Source: Janthinobacterium sp. ROICE36 (GTDB lineage: Bacteria; Pseudomonadota; Gammaproteobacteria; Burkholderiales; Burkholderiaceae_D). Taken from it: a DNA stretch of 64,000 nt. How positions within the stretch are numbered: position 1 is the stretch's first letter; every line of letters begins with the position of its first letter. The notes beneath the pieces were generated by a model. The model had not been told where the DNA came from. It did no database searches and saw only the letters and a list, made by a program, of their open reading frames with translations. Location: contig NZ_PEBS01000025.1 of assembly GCF_002869965.1 (NCBI RefSeq), forward strand, positions 1 through 64,000, given 5' to 3'. Positions 9,191-20,043 of this stretch are shown in pieces. Both the position numbers and the translations under genes were made by a program.

Positions 9191-10279
9191 CTAGTCGTTC
9201 TTGATGACGATCGACGGGAACTTGCTGGTCATATCCTTTGCCTTTTCCGCCACCTTGATGGCGATGGTGCGGGCGATCTGCTTGTAGATCTCGGCAACGG
9301 GGCCATCGGGCTCGGCCACCACGGTCGGGGTGCCGGAATCGGTCTGCTGGCGAATCGCCATGGTCAGCGGCAAGGCGCCCAGGAATTCCACGCCGAAGTC
9401 GGCGCACATCTTTGCACCGCCGCCCGCGCCGAAGATTTCTTCCGCATGGCCGCAGTTTGAGCAGATGTGCGTGCTCATGTTTTCCACCACGCCGAGGATA
9501 GGGATGCCGACTTTCTCGAACATTTTGAGGCCCTTGCGCGCATCCAGCAGCGCGATGTCCTGCGGCGTCGTGACGATGACGGCGCCGGTGACGGGCACTT
9601 TCTGCGACAAGGTCAATTGTATGTCACCCGTGCCTGGCGGCATGTCGACGATCAGGTAGTCGAGGTCGCGCCAGTTGGTCTGGTCCAGCAATTGCTGCAA
9701 TGCTTGCGTAACCATGGGGCCGCGCCACACCATCGGTTCGTCCGGATCGATCATGAAGCCGATCGACGACACTTGCAGGCCGTGGTTTTCCATCGGCTCC
9801 ATGCTCTTGCCATCCAAGGTCTTCGGCTGGCCGCTGATGCCCAGCATCATCGGCTGCGACGGTCCATAGATATCGGCGTCCAGCATGCCGACGGTGGCGC
9901 CTTCGGCGGCCAGGGCCAGGGCCAGGTTGACGGCCGTGGTCGATTTACCAACGCCGCCCTTGCCGGAAGCCACCGCAATGATGTTCTTCACGTTGCTCAT
10001 CGGCTTCAAGCCGCGCTGCACCGTGTGCGAAATGATTTTCGACGACACGCCCACGCTGACATTGCCCACGCCCGGCAGCACGCGCAGCGCGGCCAGCACG
10101 GATGTGCGGATCAAGTCGATCTGGCTTTTGGCGGGGTAGCCCAGCTCGATGTCGAGCGAAATGTCATTGCCATCGACCTTAAGATTCTTGACGGTTTTGC
10201 TGGAAACGAAATCTTTATGTGTATTTGGATCAATAACCTGGGCCAGCGCGGCCTTGACGTCTTCTACTGTGATGCTCAT
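9191..10279 (-). CDS. apbC: Iron-sulfur cluster carrier protein ApbC (Mrp family P-loop ATPase)
   Basis: Cytoplasmic ATPase that binds and delivers iron-sulfur clusters. In its 362 residues, an N-terminal MIP18-like (DUF59) domain of about 90 residues is followed by the Mrp/MinD-type NTPase, with deviant Walker A GKGGVGKST at about 110-118 and a DMPPGTGD segment near the middle. The cluster-binding CxxC is ICSNCGH around residue 270. Length and domain order are normal. It is divergent from metG across 160 bases, an arrangement common in beta- and gammaproteobacteria. Confidence 0.95.
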   Translation of the reverse strand: MSITVEDVKAALAQVIDPNTHKDFVSSKTVKNLKVDGNDISLDIELGYPAKSQIDLIRTSVLAALRVLPGVGNVSVGVSSKIISHTVQRGLKPMSNVKNIIAVASGKGGVGKSTTAVNLALALAAEGATVGMLDADIYGPSQPMMLGISGQPKTLDGKSMEPMENHGLQVSSIGFMIDPDEPMVWRGPMVTQALQQLLDQTNWRDLDYLIVDMPPGTGDIQLTLSQKVPVTGAVIVTTPQDIALLDARKGLKMFEKVGIPILGVVENMSTHICSNCGHAEEIFGAGGGAKMCADFGVEFLGALPLTMAIRQQTDSGTPTVVAEPDGPVAEIYKQIARTIAIKVAEKAKDMTSKFPSIVIKND

Positions 10280-10386
10280 GTAAATCTCCGTGTGTACTAC
10301 ATATATGCAATACGCGCAGTCTAGCGCAAATTTGCATGGCGCGATGGCGGCAAAAGCATCACTTGCCAGCGCTGCATCTGCTCATA

Positions 10387-10417
10387 TTGCCTTTCCGCTG
10401 TTAAAATGCCCTATTAT
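10387..10417 (+). promoter_or_regulatory. Candidate sigma-70 promoter for metG
   Basis: TTGCCT at 10387 and TATTAT at 10412 lie 19 bases apart, with the metG ATG 23 bases beyond. The spacing is longer than ideal, and an alternative -10 (TAAAAT) overlaps. This is a weak call by eye. Confidence 0.3.
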
Positions 10418-10439
10418 CCATCCCAAAAGTGCATCAATC

Positions 10440-12599
10440 ATGACTCGCAAGCTGTTCGTCACCACTGCCCTGCCTTACGCAAACGCCGCTTTTCACATTG
10501 GCCACATCATGGAATACATCCAGGCTGATATCTGGGTCCGGTTCCAGCGAATGCAACGCGATGGCGCAGCCGGCCGTGAAGTGCACTTTGTGGGCGCCGA
10601 CGATACGCATGGCACGCCCATCATGATCGCCGCCGAAAAGGAAGGCATCACGCCGCAGCAATTCGTCGCCAACATCGCGGCCGGCCGCGCCCAGTACCTC
10701 GATGGCTTCCATATCGCCTTCGACAACTGGTATTCGACCGATTCGCCGGAAAACGTCGATTTGTCGCAAGCTATCTACCGCAAGCTGCGCGATACGGGCC
10801 TGATCGTCACGAAAACCGTCGACCGCTTCTTCGACCCCGTCAAAGGCATGTTCCTGGCCGACCGCAACATCAAGGGCGAATGCCCGAAATGCGGCGCCAA
10901 GAACCAGTACGGCGACAATTGCGAAGTGTGCGGCGCCGCTTACCAGCCAACCGACCTGGTCAACCCGTTCTCCGTGCTTACCAACGCGACGCCCGTGATG
11001 AAACCGTCGGAACAGTATTTCTTCAAGCTGTCCGACCCGCGCTGCTTCGAATTCCTGAAAAGCTGGCTGAATACGCCAGGCCGCTTGCAGCCGGAAATGG
11101 TCAACAAGGTCAGCGAATGGCTGGGCGAAGCGGGCGAAAAGCTGGCTGACTGGGATATCTCGCGCGACGCGCCCTACTTCGGCATCCCGATTCCCGATGC
11201 GCCGGGCAAGTTCTTCTATGTGTGGATGGACGCGCCCGTCGGCTACCTGGCCAGCCTGAAAAACTATTGTGACAAGCAAGGCCTCGATTTCGACGCCCTG
11301 CTGAATGATCCTGCCACGGAACAAATTCACTTCATAGGCAAGGATATCGTTTCCTTCCATTTGCTGTTCTGGCCCGCCATGCTGAAATTTGCCGGCCATC
11401 CCGTGATCGACAAATTGAAAGTCAACGTCCACGGCTTCCTGACAGTCAATAACGAGAAAATGTCGAAATCGCGCGGCACGGGCATTTCGCCACTGCGCTA
11501 CCTGGACCTGGGCATGAACCCGGAATGGCTGCGCTATTACATCGCCTTCAAGCTGAACTCGAAAGTGGAAGACCTGGACTTCAACGGCGAAGATTTTGTC
11601 GCCCGCGTGAACAGCGACCTGATCGGCAAATACGTGAACATCGCCAGCCGCTGCGCCGGCTTCATCGCCAAGCGTTTCGACGGCAAGCTGGCATCAACGC
11701 TGTCGGAAGGCGCGCAAAGCTGGATCAACCGCGCGCTGACGGTGGACGTGAACGGCGTCATCGTCGAGCGCCAGGCCAGCATCGCCGCGCACTTCGAGAA
11801 CCGCGAATTCGGCAAGGCCTTGCGCGAAATCATGGAAATCGCCGATATCACCAATCAGTATGTCGATGAAAACAAGCCGTGGATCCTGGCCAAGGATGTC
11901 GAAAAGACAGCCGAGTTGCACGACGTGTGCACCACGGCCCTGATCCTGTTCCGCCAGCTGACGATTTTGCTGTCGCCGGTATTGCCGGGCGTGGCGAAGA
12001 ACGTGGCCTCGTTCCTCAACGACGCCGAGTTCAGCTGGGCGGATACGCAAGTGTTCGGCGACGCCGTCGCAAACAGCATGCTGGGCCGCACCATCGGCGC
12101 CTACAGCCACTTGATGACGCGCATGGATGCAAAGATGATCGAAGCGCTGTTTGACGCGCCGCAAGCAGCCCCCGCCATTGCCGCGCCGGCCGGCGACGCC
12201 GCCAACGACGCTGCAGCGCCTGAAGCTGCCACCGCTGCCGCCATCGAAGAACTGGCGCCCGAGATCAAGATCGACGACTTCCTCAAGGTCGACTTGCGCA
12301 TCGCGAAGATCGTCAACTGCGAACTGGTGGACGGCTCCGACAAGCTGCTGCGCCTGACCCTGGACGCGGGCGAAGGCCGCTTGCGCAATGTGTTCTCCGG
12401 CATCCGTTCGGCGTATCAACCGGAAGAGCTGGTCGGCAAGATGACGGTGCTGGTGGCCAATTTGGCGCCGCGCAAAATGAAGTTCGGCATTTCCGAAGGC
12501 ATGGTCATGGCCGCCTCCGCCTCCGACGAGAAGGCCAATCCAGGCATCTACATCCTGAACCCGTGGCCGGGCGCCGAACCTGGCATGCGCATCCGCTAA
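10440..12599 (+). CDS. metG: Methionyl-tRNA synthetase
   Basis: Charges initiator and elongator tRNA-Met. The reading frame is open further upstream, but the class I catalytic domain begins within five residues of the ATG at 10440 ([19 protein letters not shown]), so that start is chosen. It gives 719 residues. HIGH is in [11 protein letters not shown] near residue 20. The zinc knuckle has two CxxC pairs (CPKC, CEVC) near 145-160. KMSKS is in [11 protein letters not shown] near 340. After an Ala/Pro-rich linker, the C-terminal OB-fold tRNA-binding domain starts near 615 ([15 protein letters not shown]). This is the long dimeric form of the enzyme. Confidence 0.97.
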   Translation: MTRKLFVTTALPYANAAFHIGHIMEYIQADIWVRFQRMQRDGAAGREVHFVGADDTHGTPIMIAAEKEGITPQQFVANIAAGRAQYLDGFHIAFDNWYSTDSPENVDLSQAIYRKLRDTGLIVTKTVDRFFDPVKGMFLADRNIKGECPKCGAKNQYGDNCEVCGAAYQPTDLVNPFSVLTNATPVMKPSEQYFFKLSDPRCFEFLKSWLNTPGRLQPEMVNKVSEWLGEAGEKLADWDISRDAPYFGIPIPDAPGKFFYVWMDAPVGYLASLKNYCDKQGLDFDALLNDPATEQIHFIGKDIVSFHLLFWPAMLKFAGHPVIDKLKVNVHGFLTVNNEKMSKSRGTGISPLRYLDLGMNPEWLRYYIAFKLNSKVEDLDFNGEDFVARVNSDLIGKYVNIASRCAGFIAKRFDGKLASTLSEGAQSWINRALTVDVNGVIVERQASIAAHFENREFGKALREIMEIADITNQYVDENKPWILAKDVEKTAELHDVCTTALILFRQLTILLSPVLPGVAKNVASFLNDAEFSWADTQVFGDAVANSMLGRTIGAYSHLMTRMDAKMIEALFDAPQAAPAIAAPAGDAANDAAAPEAATAAAIEELAPEIKIDDFLKVDLRIAKIVNCELVDGSDKLLRLTLDAGEGRLRNVFSGIRSAYQPEELVGKMTVLVANLAPRKMKFGISEGMVMAASASDEKANPGIYILNPWPGAEPGMRIR

Positions 12600-12615
12600 G
12601 CCTCCACAAGGACCG

Positions 12616-13098
12616 ATGATGAATTTCGTGGTGCGCGAAGCAAAGAATGCCGATGCACAGCTGATGGCCGAACTGACCCGCGCTGCGTGGGCCGGCAAGG
12701 TCGCGGCCTCGTCCAGTGGACACCACGAAACGGCGCAGCAGGTGCAAGCCCAGCTGTGCCATGGCGGCGGTTTTCTGTTGTTGATCGACGACACTCCAGC
12801 CGGTTCGCTGCGCTGGATGCCGCTCGACAGCGACCCGGCCATCTGGAAGATTTCACGCATGGGCGTGCTGCCCGCTTACCGGGGCAGCCACGTCTCGCAG
12901 CATTTGCTGGAAGCCATTATTCATCACGGCCTGTCGTGCCAGGCCGAGGAATTGCGTCTGGCGGTGCGGCGTGACCAGCGCAAACTGATCGATTTTTATG
13001 CCGCCTTTGAATTCGAGCTGGCCGAAGAACTGGAATATTCGCACGCCAACCCCGCCGAACCGGCACCGATGGTGATGCGGCGTTTGTTGCGTTATTGA
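12616..13098 (+). CDS. GNAT-family N-acetyltransferase
   Basis: A 160-residue single-domain protein with the GNAT layout. The acetyl-CoA-binding turn is ISRMGVLPAYRGSHVSQHLLE at about residues 77-97, where the usual Q/RxxGxG/A is RGSHVS. Strand 5 follows (ELRLAVRRDQ) and then an FYAAFEFEL segment typical of the family's C-terminal half. The substrate is unknown. Two ATG codons are adjacent; the second (12619) has better spacing to AAGGA. It starts 16 bases after metG, so co-transcription is likely. Confidence 0.8.
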   Translation: MMNFVVREAKNADAQLMAELTRAAWAGKVAASSSGHHETAQQVQAQLCHGGGFLLLIDDTPAGSLRWMPLDSDPAIWKISRMGVLPAYRGSHVSQHLLEAIIHHGLSCQAEELRLAVRRDQRKLIDFYAAFEFELAEELEYSHANPAEPAPMVMRRLLRY

Positions 13099-13206
13099 TT
13101 TTTAGCAATTTCGCCCCCGGACTTGCCGATACGACAACCCGCCAAGCGACACGGCGCGGTAAAATACGGCCGGCTGACCTTACTTATAAGACACTCAGAA
13201 GAGAAT

Positions 13207-13416
13207 ATGAAACTGCCTGCAAAACACAATAACTACGTATCCGACCACACCCTGTTCATCGCCGAACTGAAGGCCAAGAATCCTGGCATGGAAGCGGGCC
13301 AGCAAGCAGGCCGCGCCCTGTTGTGGGACAAGCCGGCCGTCAGCATCGATGAGCAGGAACGCCAGCTGGCATCGGCTGTCAAGCAACAGGCTTACGTTTA
13401 CCAGAACAAGAACTAA
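13207..13416 (+). CDS. DUF3460 family small protein
   Basis: A 69-residue acidic/polar protein beginning MKLPAKHNNYVSDHT, ending VYQNKN. The sequence pattern (SDHTLFI, then LWDKPAVSIDEQER) fits DUF3460, a small family I know mainly from betaproteobacteria, often just upstream of scpA. Function unknown. The ATG at 13207 is chosen because AGAAGAGA precedes it closely; the frame is open further upstream without a better start. Confidence 0.8.
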   Translation: MKLPAKHNNYVSDHTLFIAELKAKNPGMEAGQQAGRALLWDKPAVSIDEQERQLASAVKQQAYVYQNKN

Positions 13417-13433
13417 GATCTGGAACCGGCACG

Positions 13434-14360
13434 ATGTTGCCTGAAGAGTCTGCAGTGACGCCGGAAGCCGACGCTTGCGGTGCCGGTGCAGTCATCGCGT
13501 CGCCCGAAGCTGTCGCCGACGGCGACGGCAGCGGCGACCCTGCAGCATCTGCAAGCACGGACGCGGCGCCCGCCGCCGATCCCCTGGGCATCGCCCGCCT
13601 GTATGGCGAGCCGATGCTGCGCATGCCGACGGATTTGTACATTCCGCCGGACGCGCTGGAAATCTTCCTCGAAGCCTTCGAAGGCCCGCTCGACTTGCTG
13701 CTCTACCTGATACGCAAGCAAAACTTCAACATTCTCGATATTCCGATGGCGCAGGTGACCCTGCAATATCTGAAATATGTCGACCAGATCCGCGTGCGCA
13801 ACCTGGAACTGGCCGCCGAGTACCTGCTGATGGCGGCCATGCTGATCGAGATCAAGTCGCGCATGCTCTTGCCATCGCGCAAGAGCGACGTCGAGGAAGA
13901 TGGCGGCGACCCGCGTGCCGAACTGGTGCGCCGCCTGCTCGAATACGAACAGATCAAGCTGGCCGCCTACGACCTGAACGCCATTCCCCAGTTCGAGCGC
14001 GATTTCGTGCGCACGCAGATTTTCATCGAGCAAAGCCTGACGCCCACCTGGCCCGACGTGGAACCGGTGGACTTGCAGCAGGCCTGGCTCGACGTGCTGA
14101 AACGCGCCAAGCTGACCCAGCATCACCGCATCAGCCGCCAGGAACTGTCCGTGCGCGAGCACATGTCTAGCATCCTGCGCCACTTGCAATCGTCGCGCTT
14201 TGTCGAGTTCAGCGAGCTGTTCGACATTGCCGGCGGCGTGCCCGTGGTGGTGGTCAACTTCGTGGCCCTGCTGGAACTGGCCAAGGAAACCCTGATCGAA
14301 ATCACGCAGGCAGAACCGTTTGCCCCCATCTACGTCCGGCTGGCGTATTCGCCCGCCTGA
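13434..14360 (+). CDS. scpA: Segregation and condensation protein A (kleisin)
   Basis: Kleisin subunit of the Smc-ScpAB chromosome condensation complex. The protein has 308 residues. The first 60 or so are a low-complexity Ala/Asp-rich extension. The core then opens with FLEAFEGPLDLLLYLI, the Smc neck-binding segment, and continues with AAEYLLMAAMLIEIKSRMLLP and a C-terminal winged helix. The extension is longer than in Firmicutes ScpA. scpB is not present nearby in the window. Placement between DUF3460 and panC on one strand suggests a shared transcript. Confidence 0.93.
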   Translation: MLPEESAVTPEADACGAGAVIASPEAVADGDGSGDPAASASTDAAPAADPLGIARLYGEPMLRMPTDLYIPPDALEIFLEAFEGPLDLLLYLIRKQNFNILDIPMAQVTLQYLKYVDQIRVRNLELAAEYLLMAAMLIEIKSRMLLPSRKSDVEEDGGDPRAELVRRLLEYEQIKLAAYDLNAIPQFERDFVRTQIFIEQSLTPTWPDVEPVDLQQAWLDVLKRAKLTQHHRISRQELSVREHMSSILRHLQSSRFVEFSELFDIAGGVPVVVVNFVALLELAKETLIEITQAEPFAPIYVRLAYSPA

Positions 14361-14402
14361 TCCCCTCCCTTTGTCACTGACCACCGTACAACGGGGTTTT
14401 AG

Positions 14403-15254
<852 letters not shown>

Positions 15255-15264
15255 GCATTGTCAC

Positions 15265-15290
15265 AACGGGGCCGTTCGGCCCCGTTTCTC
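15265..15290 (+). terminator. Rho-independent terminator after panC
   Basis: AACGGGGCC and GGCCCCGTT form a nine-pair stem with a four-base loop, followed by TTTCTC. Because the stem starts with AA it could also work weakly for the convergent gene at 15294. Confidence 0.85.
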
Positions 15291-15293
15291 CGC

Positions 15294-15758
15294 CTACTTC
15301 TCCAGCCCTACCAACTTGAGCTCGGCAAACAGCGGCTTGTGATGGCCGCGTGCCGCTTGCAGCAAGTCATAGCTGGCTGCATCGAGCACGATTTCCTCTC
15401 CCGCCCACAGCTTGCGCTGGTTCGCAGGCAGCCTCAGGCTGCGCAGGATGGCCCGTGCCTGGGCCGGATCGGCTGCCAGCAGGCGGATGGCGCGCGCACC
15501 GCGCTGCGCCCCCGTGCGTATCGGCAAGCCATCCTGCGGGCCATGCTGGCTCAGGCTGACATAATCATGGCCACCCACGCGGTGCAGATAAGCATGCCGG
15601 CCATCGCCGTCGGCTGCCTGCTGCATGGCAGACTCCTGAGCGTCGTCGGGCTGCACCTCGACGACGGCGGGTGCAACGCTGGTTTGCTCAAGGCTCACGC
15701 CGCAAGCTGCCAACAAGGCCGTGCTCAGGGCAAAGAATAATACGGGTGTTCGGCGCAT
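15294..15758 (-). CDS. Small putative lipoprotein, function unknown
   Basis: A 154-residue protein with a clear lipoprotein signal (LLAAC, lipidated Cys at 19). The mature part has no family I recognise. It contains RAIRLLAADPAQARAIL, LRLPANQRKLWAGEEIVL and a C-terminal ELKLVGLEK. The start is well supported by AAGGAG six bases upstream. It is convergent with panC. Base composition resembles its neighbours. Confidence 0.65.
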   Translation of the reverse strand: MRRTPVLFFALSTALLAACGVSLEQTSVAPAVVEVQPDDAQESAMQQAADGDGRHAYLHRVGGHDYVSLSQHGPQDGLPIRTGAQRGARAIRLLAADPAQARAILRSLRLPANQRKLWAGEEIVLDAASYDLLQAARGHHKPLFAELKLVGLEK

Positions 15759-16047
15759 ATTGCGCTCCTTCTTGTCGGGGGCGGGGACAGAGGTGGAATA
15801 ATGCAGCGATCATGAGGCACTTTAGTTGACGTGTAAAGTTAACTTTTAGAAATATTTCATTCCACTTCGCAACTAGTTGCATGGCAGCTTTTGCCAGGCC
15901 ACCGGCGCAGTGGTTTGAACAGGATGGTTAATCTGGATTGCACACTAAAACCATTCCAACGATCTTTATCCACGCAACAATAAAGATCACAATCGCCAGA
16001 CCGGCTCGCAGAAACACCGCGCGGGCCTCCCACCCATCAGGAAGAGC

Positions 16048-16684
16048 ATGCTGCATACCACACTCACCCCAGCCAGGGTCGCCATCGTCACGGGCGCCTG
16101 GCCCGCGACGGCATGCAGCTCGTCGTCAATTACGCCAGGGGCAAGGAGGCGGCAGCGCCATTGCGGTCAAGGCCAACGTCGCCGATGCGGGCGACGTGCT
16201 GATCAACAACGCCGGCATCATGCCGCCCGCGCTGCCTGCCCTGGTCGACACGGATGATGCCACCTTCGACAGCCTGTTCGCCGTCAACGTCAAGGGCAGC
16301 TTCAACAGCATGCGCCAGGCGGCGACGCGCCTGAGCCAGGGCGGCAGCGTGGTCAACTTCTCGACCAGCGTGATTGGCCTCGCCCTGCCCGGCTATTCCG
16401 TCTATGGTGCCAGCAAGGCCGCCATCGAGACGATGACGACTATCTTCGCCAAGGAACTGCGCGGCAAGAACATCACCGTCAACGCCATCGCCCCCGGCCC
16501 CACGGCCACGGCCCTGTTCTTGAACGGCAAGACGGCAGAAACGATAGAACGCATGAGCAAGATGGCCGCCCTGGAGCGCCTGGGCACGCCAGACGACATC
16601 GCCGCCGCCGTGGATTTCCTGGCGGGGCCGGATAGCCGCTGGGTGAATGGACAAACCTTGCGCGCCAACGGCGGCTTGGTGTAA
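16048..16684 (+). pseudogene. Short-chain dehydrogenase/reductase pseudogene
   Basis: Remnants of an NAD(P)-dependent short-chain dehydrogenase spread over all three frames. The first strand is RVAIVTGA (frame of 16048). Next comes LARDGMQLVVNYARGKEAAA (frame of 16098). From about 16146 the rest reads AIAVKANVADAGD-VLINNAGIM and continues intact. The glycine motif GxxxGIG and part of the second and fourth strands are missing. At least two of the gaps change frame. The downstream part keeps catalytic Ser (NFSTS), YxxxK (YGASK) and a normal C-terminus (WVNGQTLRANGGLV). Several short deletions best explain this; the product cannot bind cofactor. Confidence 0.85.
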
Positions 16685-16702
16685 GCAAGGTCCATGCCGA
16701 CG

Positions 16703-16740
16703 AAAAAAACGCTGCCCGTTCGCACTGGCAGCGTTTTTTT
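16703..16740. terminator. Strong bidirectional terminator
   Basis: AAAAAAACGCTGCC pairs with GGCAGCGTTTTTTT around a ten-base loop. The T run is seven bases on either strand. It serves the end of the chemotaxis operon on the minus strand and the pseudogene on the plus strand. Confidence 0.92.
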
Positions 16741-16759
16741 GAAGCGGTTCAAACCGTGA

Positions 16760-17158
16760 TCAGGCGCCGGCTTTTTCCAGCTTCTCGAAAATCTTGTTCA
16801 GCTTTTCATCGAGGGTCGCGGCCGTGAACGGCTTGACAACATAACCGCTGGCGCCAGCTTGCGCGGCGGCGATGATGTTTTCTTTTTTCGCTTCGGCAGT
16901 CACCATCAGCACGGGCAGCTTGGCCAGTGCGGGATCGGCGCGAATATGCTGCAGCATCGTCAGGCCGTCCATATTAGGCATGTTCCAGTCCGAGACGACG
17001 AAATCGTAGGATTCCGCGCGCAGCTTGGCCAGGCCCATCACGCCGTCTTCCGCCTCATCGACGTTGGCATAACCCAGTTCCTTCAACAGATTCCGGACAA
17101 TGCGGCGCATCGTCGAAAAATCGTCAACGACTAAAAATTTCATCTTTGGATCAGCCAT
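16760..17158 (-). CDS. cheY: Chemotaxis response regulator CheY
   Basis: Single-domain receiver of 132 residues that carries the signal from CheA to the flagellar switch. Key residues fall at the same numbers as in E. coli CheY: acidic D12-D13, phosphoacceptor D57 in [13 protein letters not shown]87, and K109 in VVKPF. This is the closer match of the two cheY genes in the window to the motor-binding type. It is the last gene of the chemotaxis cluster. No cheZ or flhB follows; the terminator comes next, 20 bases after the stop codon. Confidence 0.95.
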   Translation of the reverse strand: MADPKMKFLVVDDFSTMRRIVRNLLKELGYANVDEAEDGVMGLAKLRAESYDFVVSDWNMPNMDGLTMLQHIRADPALAKLPVLMVTAEAKKENIIAAAQAGASGYVVKPFTAATLDEKLNKIFEKLEKAGA

Positions 17159-17305
17159 GAATAACTCCGTTGTTTCTGTAGCGGTTTGTTAATAATATCG
17201 ACATGAATGCCGACATTATGGTCGACACTACGGCAGCAAGTCGTAGGATAGCATTTTCGTTGCTTTTAGGCGAACAAACTTGCCCCAGATCATACAAAAC
17301 GTGGC

Positions 17306-18376
17306 TTACACGCGCAAAGCACGCATGCCATGCGCAGCCAGGTGTCCCAGCACCATGCCGGGCAGCGCCGTCAAAGCGCCAACCTCATGCGTAGCACCGA
17401 TGGCGATCGCCTCGCGCGGCATGCCGAACACCACGCAACTGGCTTCATCCTGCGCAAAATTATACGCTCCTGCAGCCTTCATCTCCAACATGCCTTGTGC
17501 GCCATCCTTGCCCATGCCGGTCAGGATCACGCCAACGGCATTCTTGCCTGCCGATTGCGCGGCCGAACGGAACAGCACATCGACCGAAGGGCGGTGGCGG
17601 TTGACCGGTTCGCCCTGGTCGATCTTGGTCATGTAATTGGCGCCGCTGCGCGTCAAGGTCAGGTGCGAATGGCCGGGCGCGATGTAGGCATGGCCGGGCA
17701 GCACCCGTTCGCCGCCTGCCGCTTCCTGCACCGATATCTTGCACAGTGAATCGAGGCGGCGCGCAAACGAGCGCGTAAAGCCTTCCGGCATGTGCTGCGT
17801 GATCAGGATGCCGGGGCAATCCGAAGGCATCTGCATCAGAAATTCGCGGATCGCTTCCGTGCCGCCCGTGGAAGCACCCACGATGATCAGCTTTTCGCTC
17901 GACGTCAAGGGGCTGCGCAGCGCAGGCAGCGGTGCGGCCACCCTGTCGCCAGCCGACGGCAGGGTGCGCGCGCGGATGCGCGCCTTCGAGGCGGCGCGGA
18001 TCTTGTCGGCGATCATGTCGGTGTACTCGCGCATGCCGCTCTGGATGGAAATCTTTGGCTTGGTGACGAAATCGACGGCGCCCAGTTCCAGCGCGCGCAT
18101 GGTAATTTCCGAACCGCGCTCGGTCAGCGACGACACCATCAGCACCGGCATCGGACGCAAGCGCATCAGTTTTTCCAGGAAGTCCAGGCCATCCATCTTC
18201 GGCATCTCGACGTCGAGGGTCAGCACGTCGGGGTTGGTCTGCTTGATCATCTCGCGCGCCACCAGCGGATCGGGCGCCGCCCCCACCACTTCCATGTCGG
18301 GCTGGCTGTTCACGATTTCCGTCATGACGCTGCGAATCAGCGCCGAATCATCCACGATCAATACTTTGATCTTCAT
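17306..18376 (-). CDS. cheB: Chemotaxis response regulator protein-glutamate methylesterase CheB
   Basis: Removes methyl groups from chemoreceptors and deamidates them when phosphorylated. In its 356 residues, the N-terminal receiver has phosphoacceptor D55 in [11 protein letters not shown]. After a linker, the methylesterase domain has the catalytic triad S169 (VGASTGG), H195 (TQHMP) and D291 (GMGKDG), each five residues beyond the E. coli numbering. It sits between cheD and cheY, with 105 bases to cheD and 147 to cheY. Confidence 0.96.
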   Translation of the reverse strand: MKIKVLIVDDSALIRSVMTEIVNSQPDMEVVGAAPDPLVAREMIKQTNPDVLTLDVEMPKMDGLDFLEKLMRLRPMPVLMVSSLTERGSEITMRALELGAVDFVTKPKISIQSGMREYTDMIADKIRAASKARIRARTLPSAGDRVAAPLPALRSPLTSSEKLIIVGASTGGTEAIREFLMQMPSDCPGILITQHMPEGFTRSFARRLDSLCKISVQEAAGGERVLPGHAYIAPGHSHLTLTRSGANYMTKIDQGEPVNRHRPSVDVLFRSAAQSAGKNAVGVILTGMGKDGAQGMLEMKAAGAYNFAQDEASCVVFGMPREAIAIGATHEVGALTALPGMVLGHLAAHGMRALRV

Positions 18377-18481
18377 AAAATATCCTTCCAGGCCTTGCAG
18401 CCCTTATTCTTTATCAAATTAGCACGTCCGACAAAACCGTCGCAGGTCCCACAGCGACGCGCAGCTGGTTTCGCCAGATGT

Positions 18482-19090
18482 TTAAAACAGCTCGATCTCG
18501 CCGCCAACGGGCGCAACCTTGAGACGGCTTGCGTAATCGAGTTCGCGGCGCACCAGGGTGTCGTTGTGCGTCTGCATCAGCTTTTTCACCAGCACCTTGC
18601 CGCTGCGGGGGAAAAAATACACCTTGCGCGGGTGGATGTCATTCAAGTCCTCGGCCACCACGCGCATCTTTTCCGCCTTCAGGTAATTGATGACGAAGGC
18701 CGCATTGCGTTCACCGACGTTGATCGCCGTGAAGCCGCGCAGCACGGCGCCGCCGCCAAACACTTTCGCTTCCATGTTCTCGCGCCGCGCGCCGGCCTTC
18801 AGCAAATCATTGATCAGGATCTCCATGGCGTAAGTGCCATAGCGCATCGACGCCGAAATCGGGCTATTCGGATCGCTGCCGCCGTCGGGCAGCATGAAAT
18901 GGTTCATGCCGCCCAGGCCCGTGACACGGTCGCGGATGCAGGCCGAGACGCAGGAGCCGAGCACGGTGACGATCAGCATGTCCTTGTTGGTAAAGTAATA
19001 CTCACCAGGCAAAATCTTGGCGGCGTCACAATTGAACGTCCGGTCGTAATAGACGTTAGTGGCAAATTGCTCTTTGGATTCCAGGCTCAT
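18482..19090 (-). CDS. cheD: Chemoreceptor glutamine deamidase CheD
   Basis: Deamidates glutamines in chemoreceptors to tune them for methylation. In 202 residues, catalytic C47 lies in [11 protein letters not shown] and H64 in MNHFMLP; their 17-residue spacing equals the C27/H44 pair of the structurally known CheD. The C-terminus ends GGEIELF, an acidic-hydrophobic tail resembling that of the CheZ-like protein at 25170. It starts nine bases after cheR, so the two are translationally close. Confidence 0.95.
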   Translation of the reverse strand: MSLESKEQFATNVYYDRTFNCDAAKILPGEYYFTNKDMLIVTVLGSCVSACIRDRVTGLGGMNHFMLPDGGSDPNSPISASMRYGTYAMEILINDLLKAGARRENMEAKVFGGGAVLRGFTAINVGERNAAFVINYLKAEKMRVVAEDLNDIHPRKVYFFPRSGKVLVKKLMQTHNDTLVRRELDYASRLKVAPVGGEIELF

Positions 19091-19099
19091 ATTTCACTC

Positions 19100-19972
19100 T
19101 CATGTACGATGCGACGAAGCCTTGGGCGCGGCGCCCCGAGGCTGATCGAGCTCATAGACTGTTTTACCGCGCAGTTTCAATGAATCCGACACGTACAGGA
19201 AATTCTCCGAATGGCCTGCAAACAGCAGGGCATCGGGCTTCATCAACGGCACAAAGCGCGAGAGGATCTTGCGCTGCGTCGCCTTGTCAAAATAAATCAT
19301 CACATTACGGCAAAAGATGACGTCGAACTGGCCCGTCAATGGCCAGCTGTCGGCCAGCAGGTTGAGCGGCTTGAAGGTGATCATCTGGCGCAGTTCCGGG
19401 CGCACCCGCACCTGCCCCTCGCGGTCGCCCTTGCCGCGCAAGAAAAAGCGCCGCGCACGGTCCGCCGGCATCTTCTCGAGCCGGTCCAGGTTGTAGACGC
19501 CGTTGGCGGCCGTGGCCAGCACATTCGTGTCGATGTCCGTGGCGATGATAGTGACGGGCGGCGTGAGCGTATTGAACGCCTCGCATACCGTCATGGCGAT
19601 CGAGTACGGCTCCTCGCCGGTGGAACTGGCAGAACACCAGATGGTGATCGGCCCGCTTAGTTTTTTCACATGCTCGGCCAGCAGCGGAAAGTGATGCGCC
19701 TCGCGGAAGAACGACGTCAGGTTGGTCGTCAGCGCATTCGTGAACGCTTCCCACTCATCGCCCATGCGCCCGGCTTCCAGGTCGTCCAGGTAGCGGACGA
19801 ACGAGGAGATGCCGGTCGCGCGCAGGCGCCTGGCCAGGCGGCTGTAGACCATCTCCTGCTTGCTGTCGGCCAGCGCGATGCCGGCCCGCTTGTAAATCAT
19901 GGCGCGGACCCGTTCGAAGTCCTTGCCGGTGAAATCAAATTCCTTGACCGAATCCGTTTTAGTTTGCGGCAT
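19100..19972 (-). CDS. cheR: Chemotaxis protein methyltransferase CheR
   Basis: Methylates glutamates of chemoreceptors using S-adenosylmethionine. The 290-residue protein has the all-helical N-terminal domain and then the Rossmann-type domain, with IWCSASSTGEEPYSIAM near residues 110-126 for cofactor binding and FDVIFCRNVMIYF near 225. The beta-subdomain that binds receptor C-terminal pentapeptides is present by length. The upstream receptor gene ends in a WEEF tail, a plausible docking site for this enzyme. Confidence 0.95.
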   Translation of the reverse strand: MPQTKTDSVKEFDFTGKDFERVRAMIYKRAGIALADSKQEMVYSRLARRLRATGISSFVRYLDDLEAGRMGDEWEAFTNALTTNLTSFFREAHHFPLLAEHVKKLSGPITIWCSASSTGEEPYSIAMTVCEAFNTLTPPVTIIATDIDTNVLATAANGVYNLDRLEKMPADRARRFFLRGKGDREGQVRVRPELRQMITFKPLNLLADSWPLTGQFDVIFCRNVMIYFDKATQRKILSRFVPLMKPDALLFAGHSENFLYVSDSLKLRGKTVYELDQPRGAAPKASSHRT

Positions 19973-20043
19973 TTTGTTTTTACCTCTCTATGACTACTCT
20001 GACCAATGCCTTTGCAAGTATAACTAGCGGGACCGGGTTGGCG

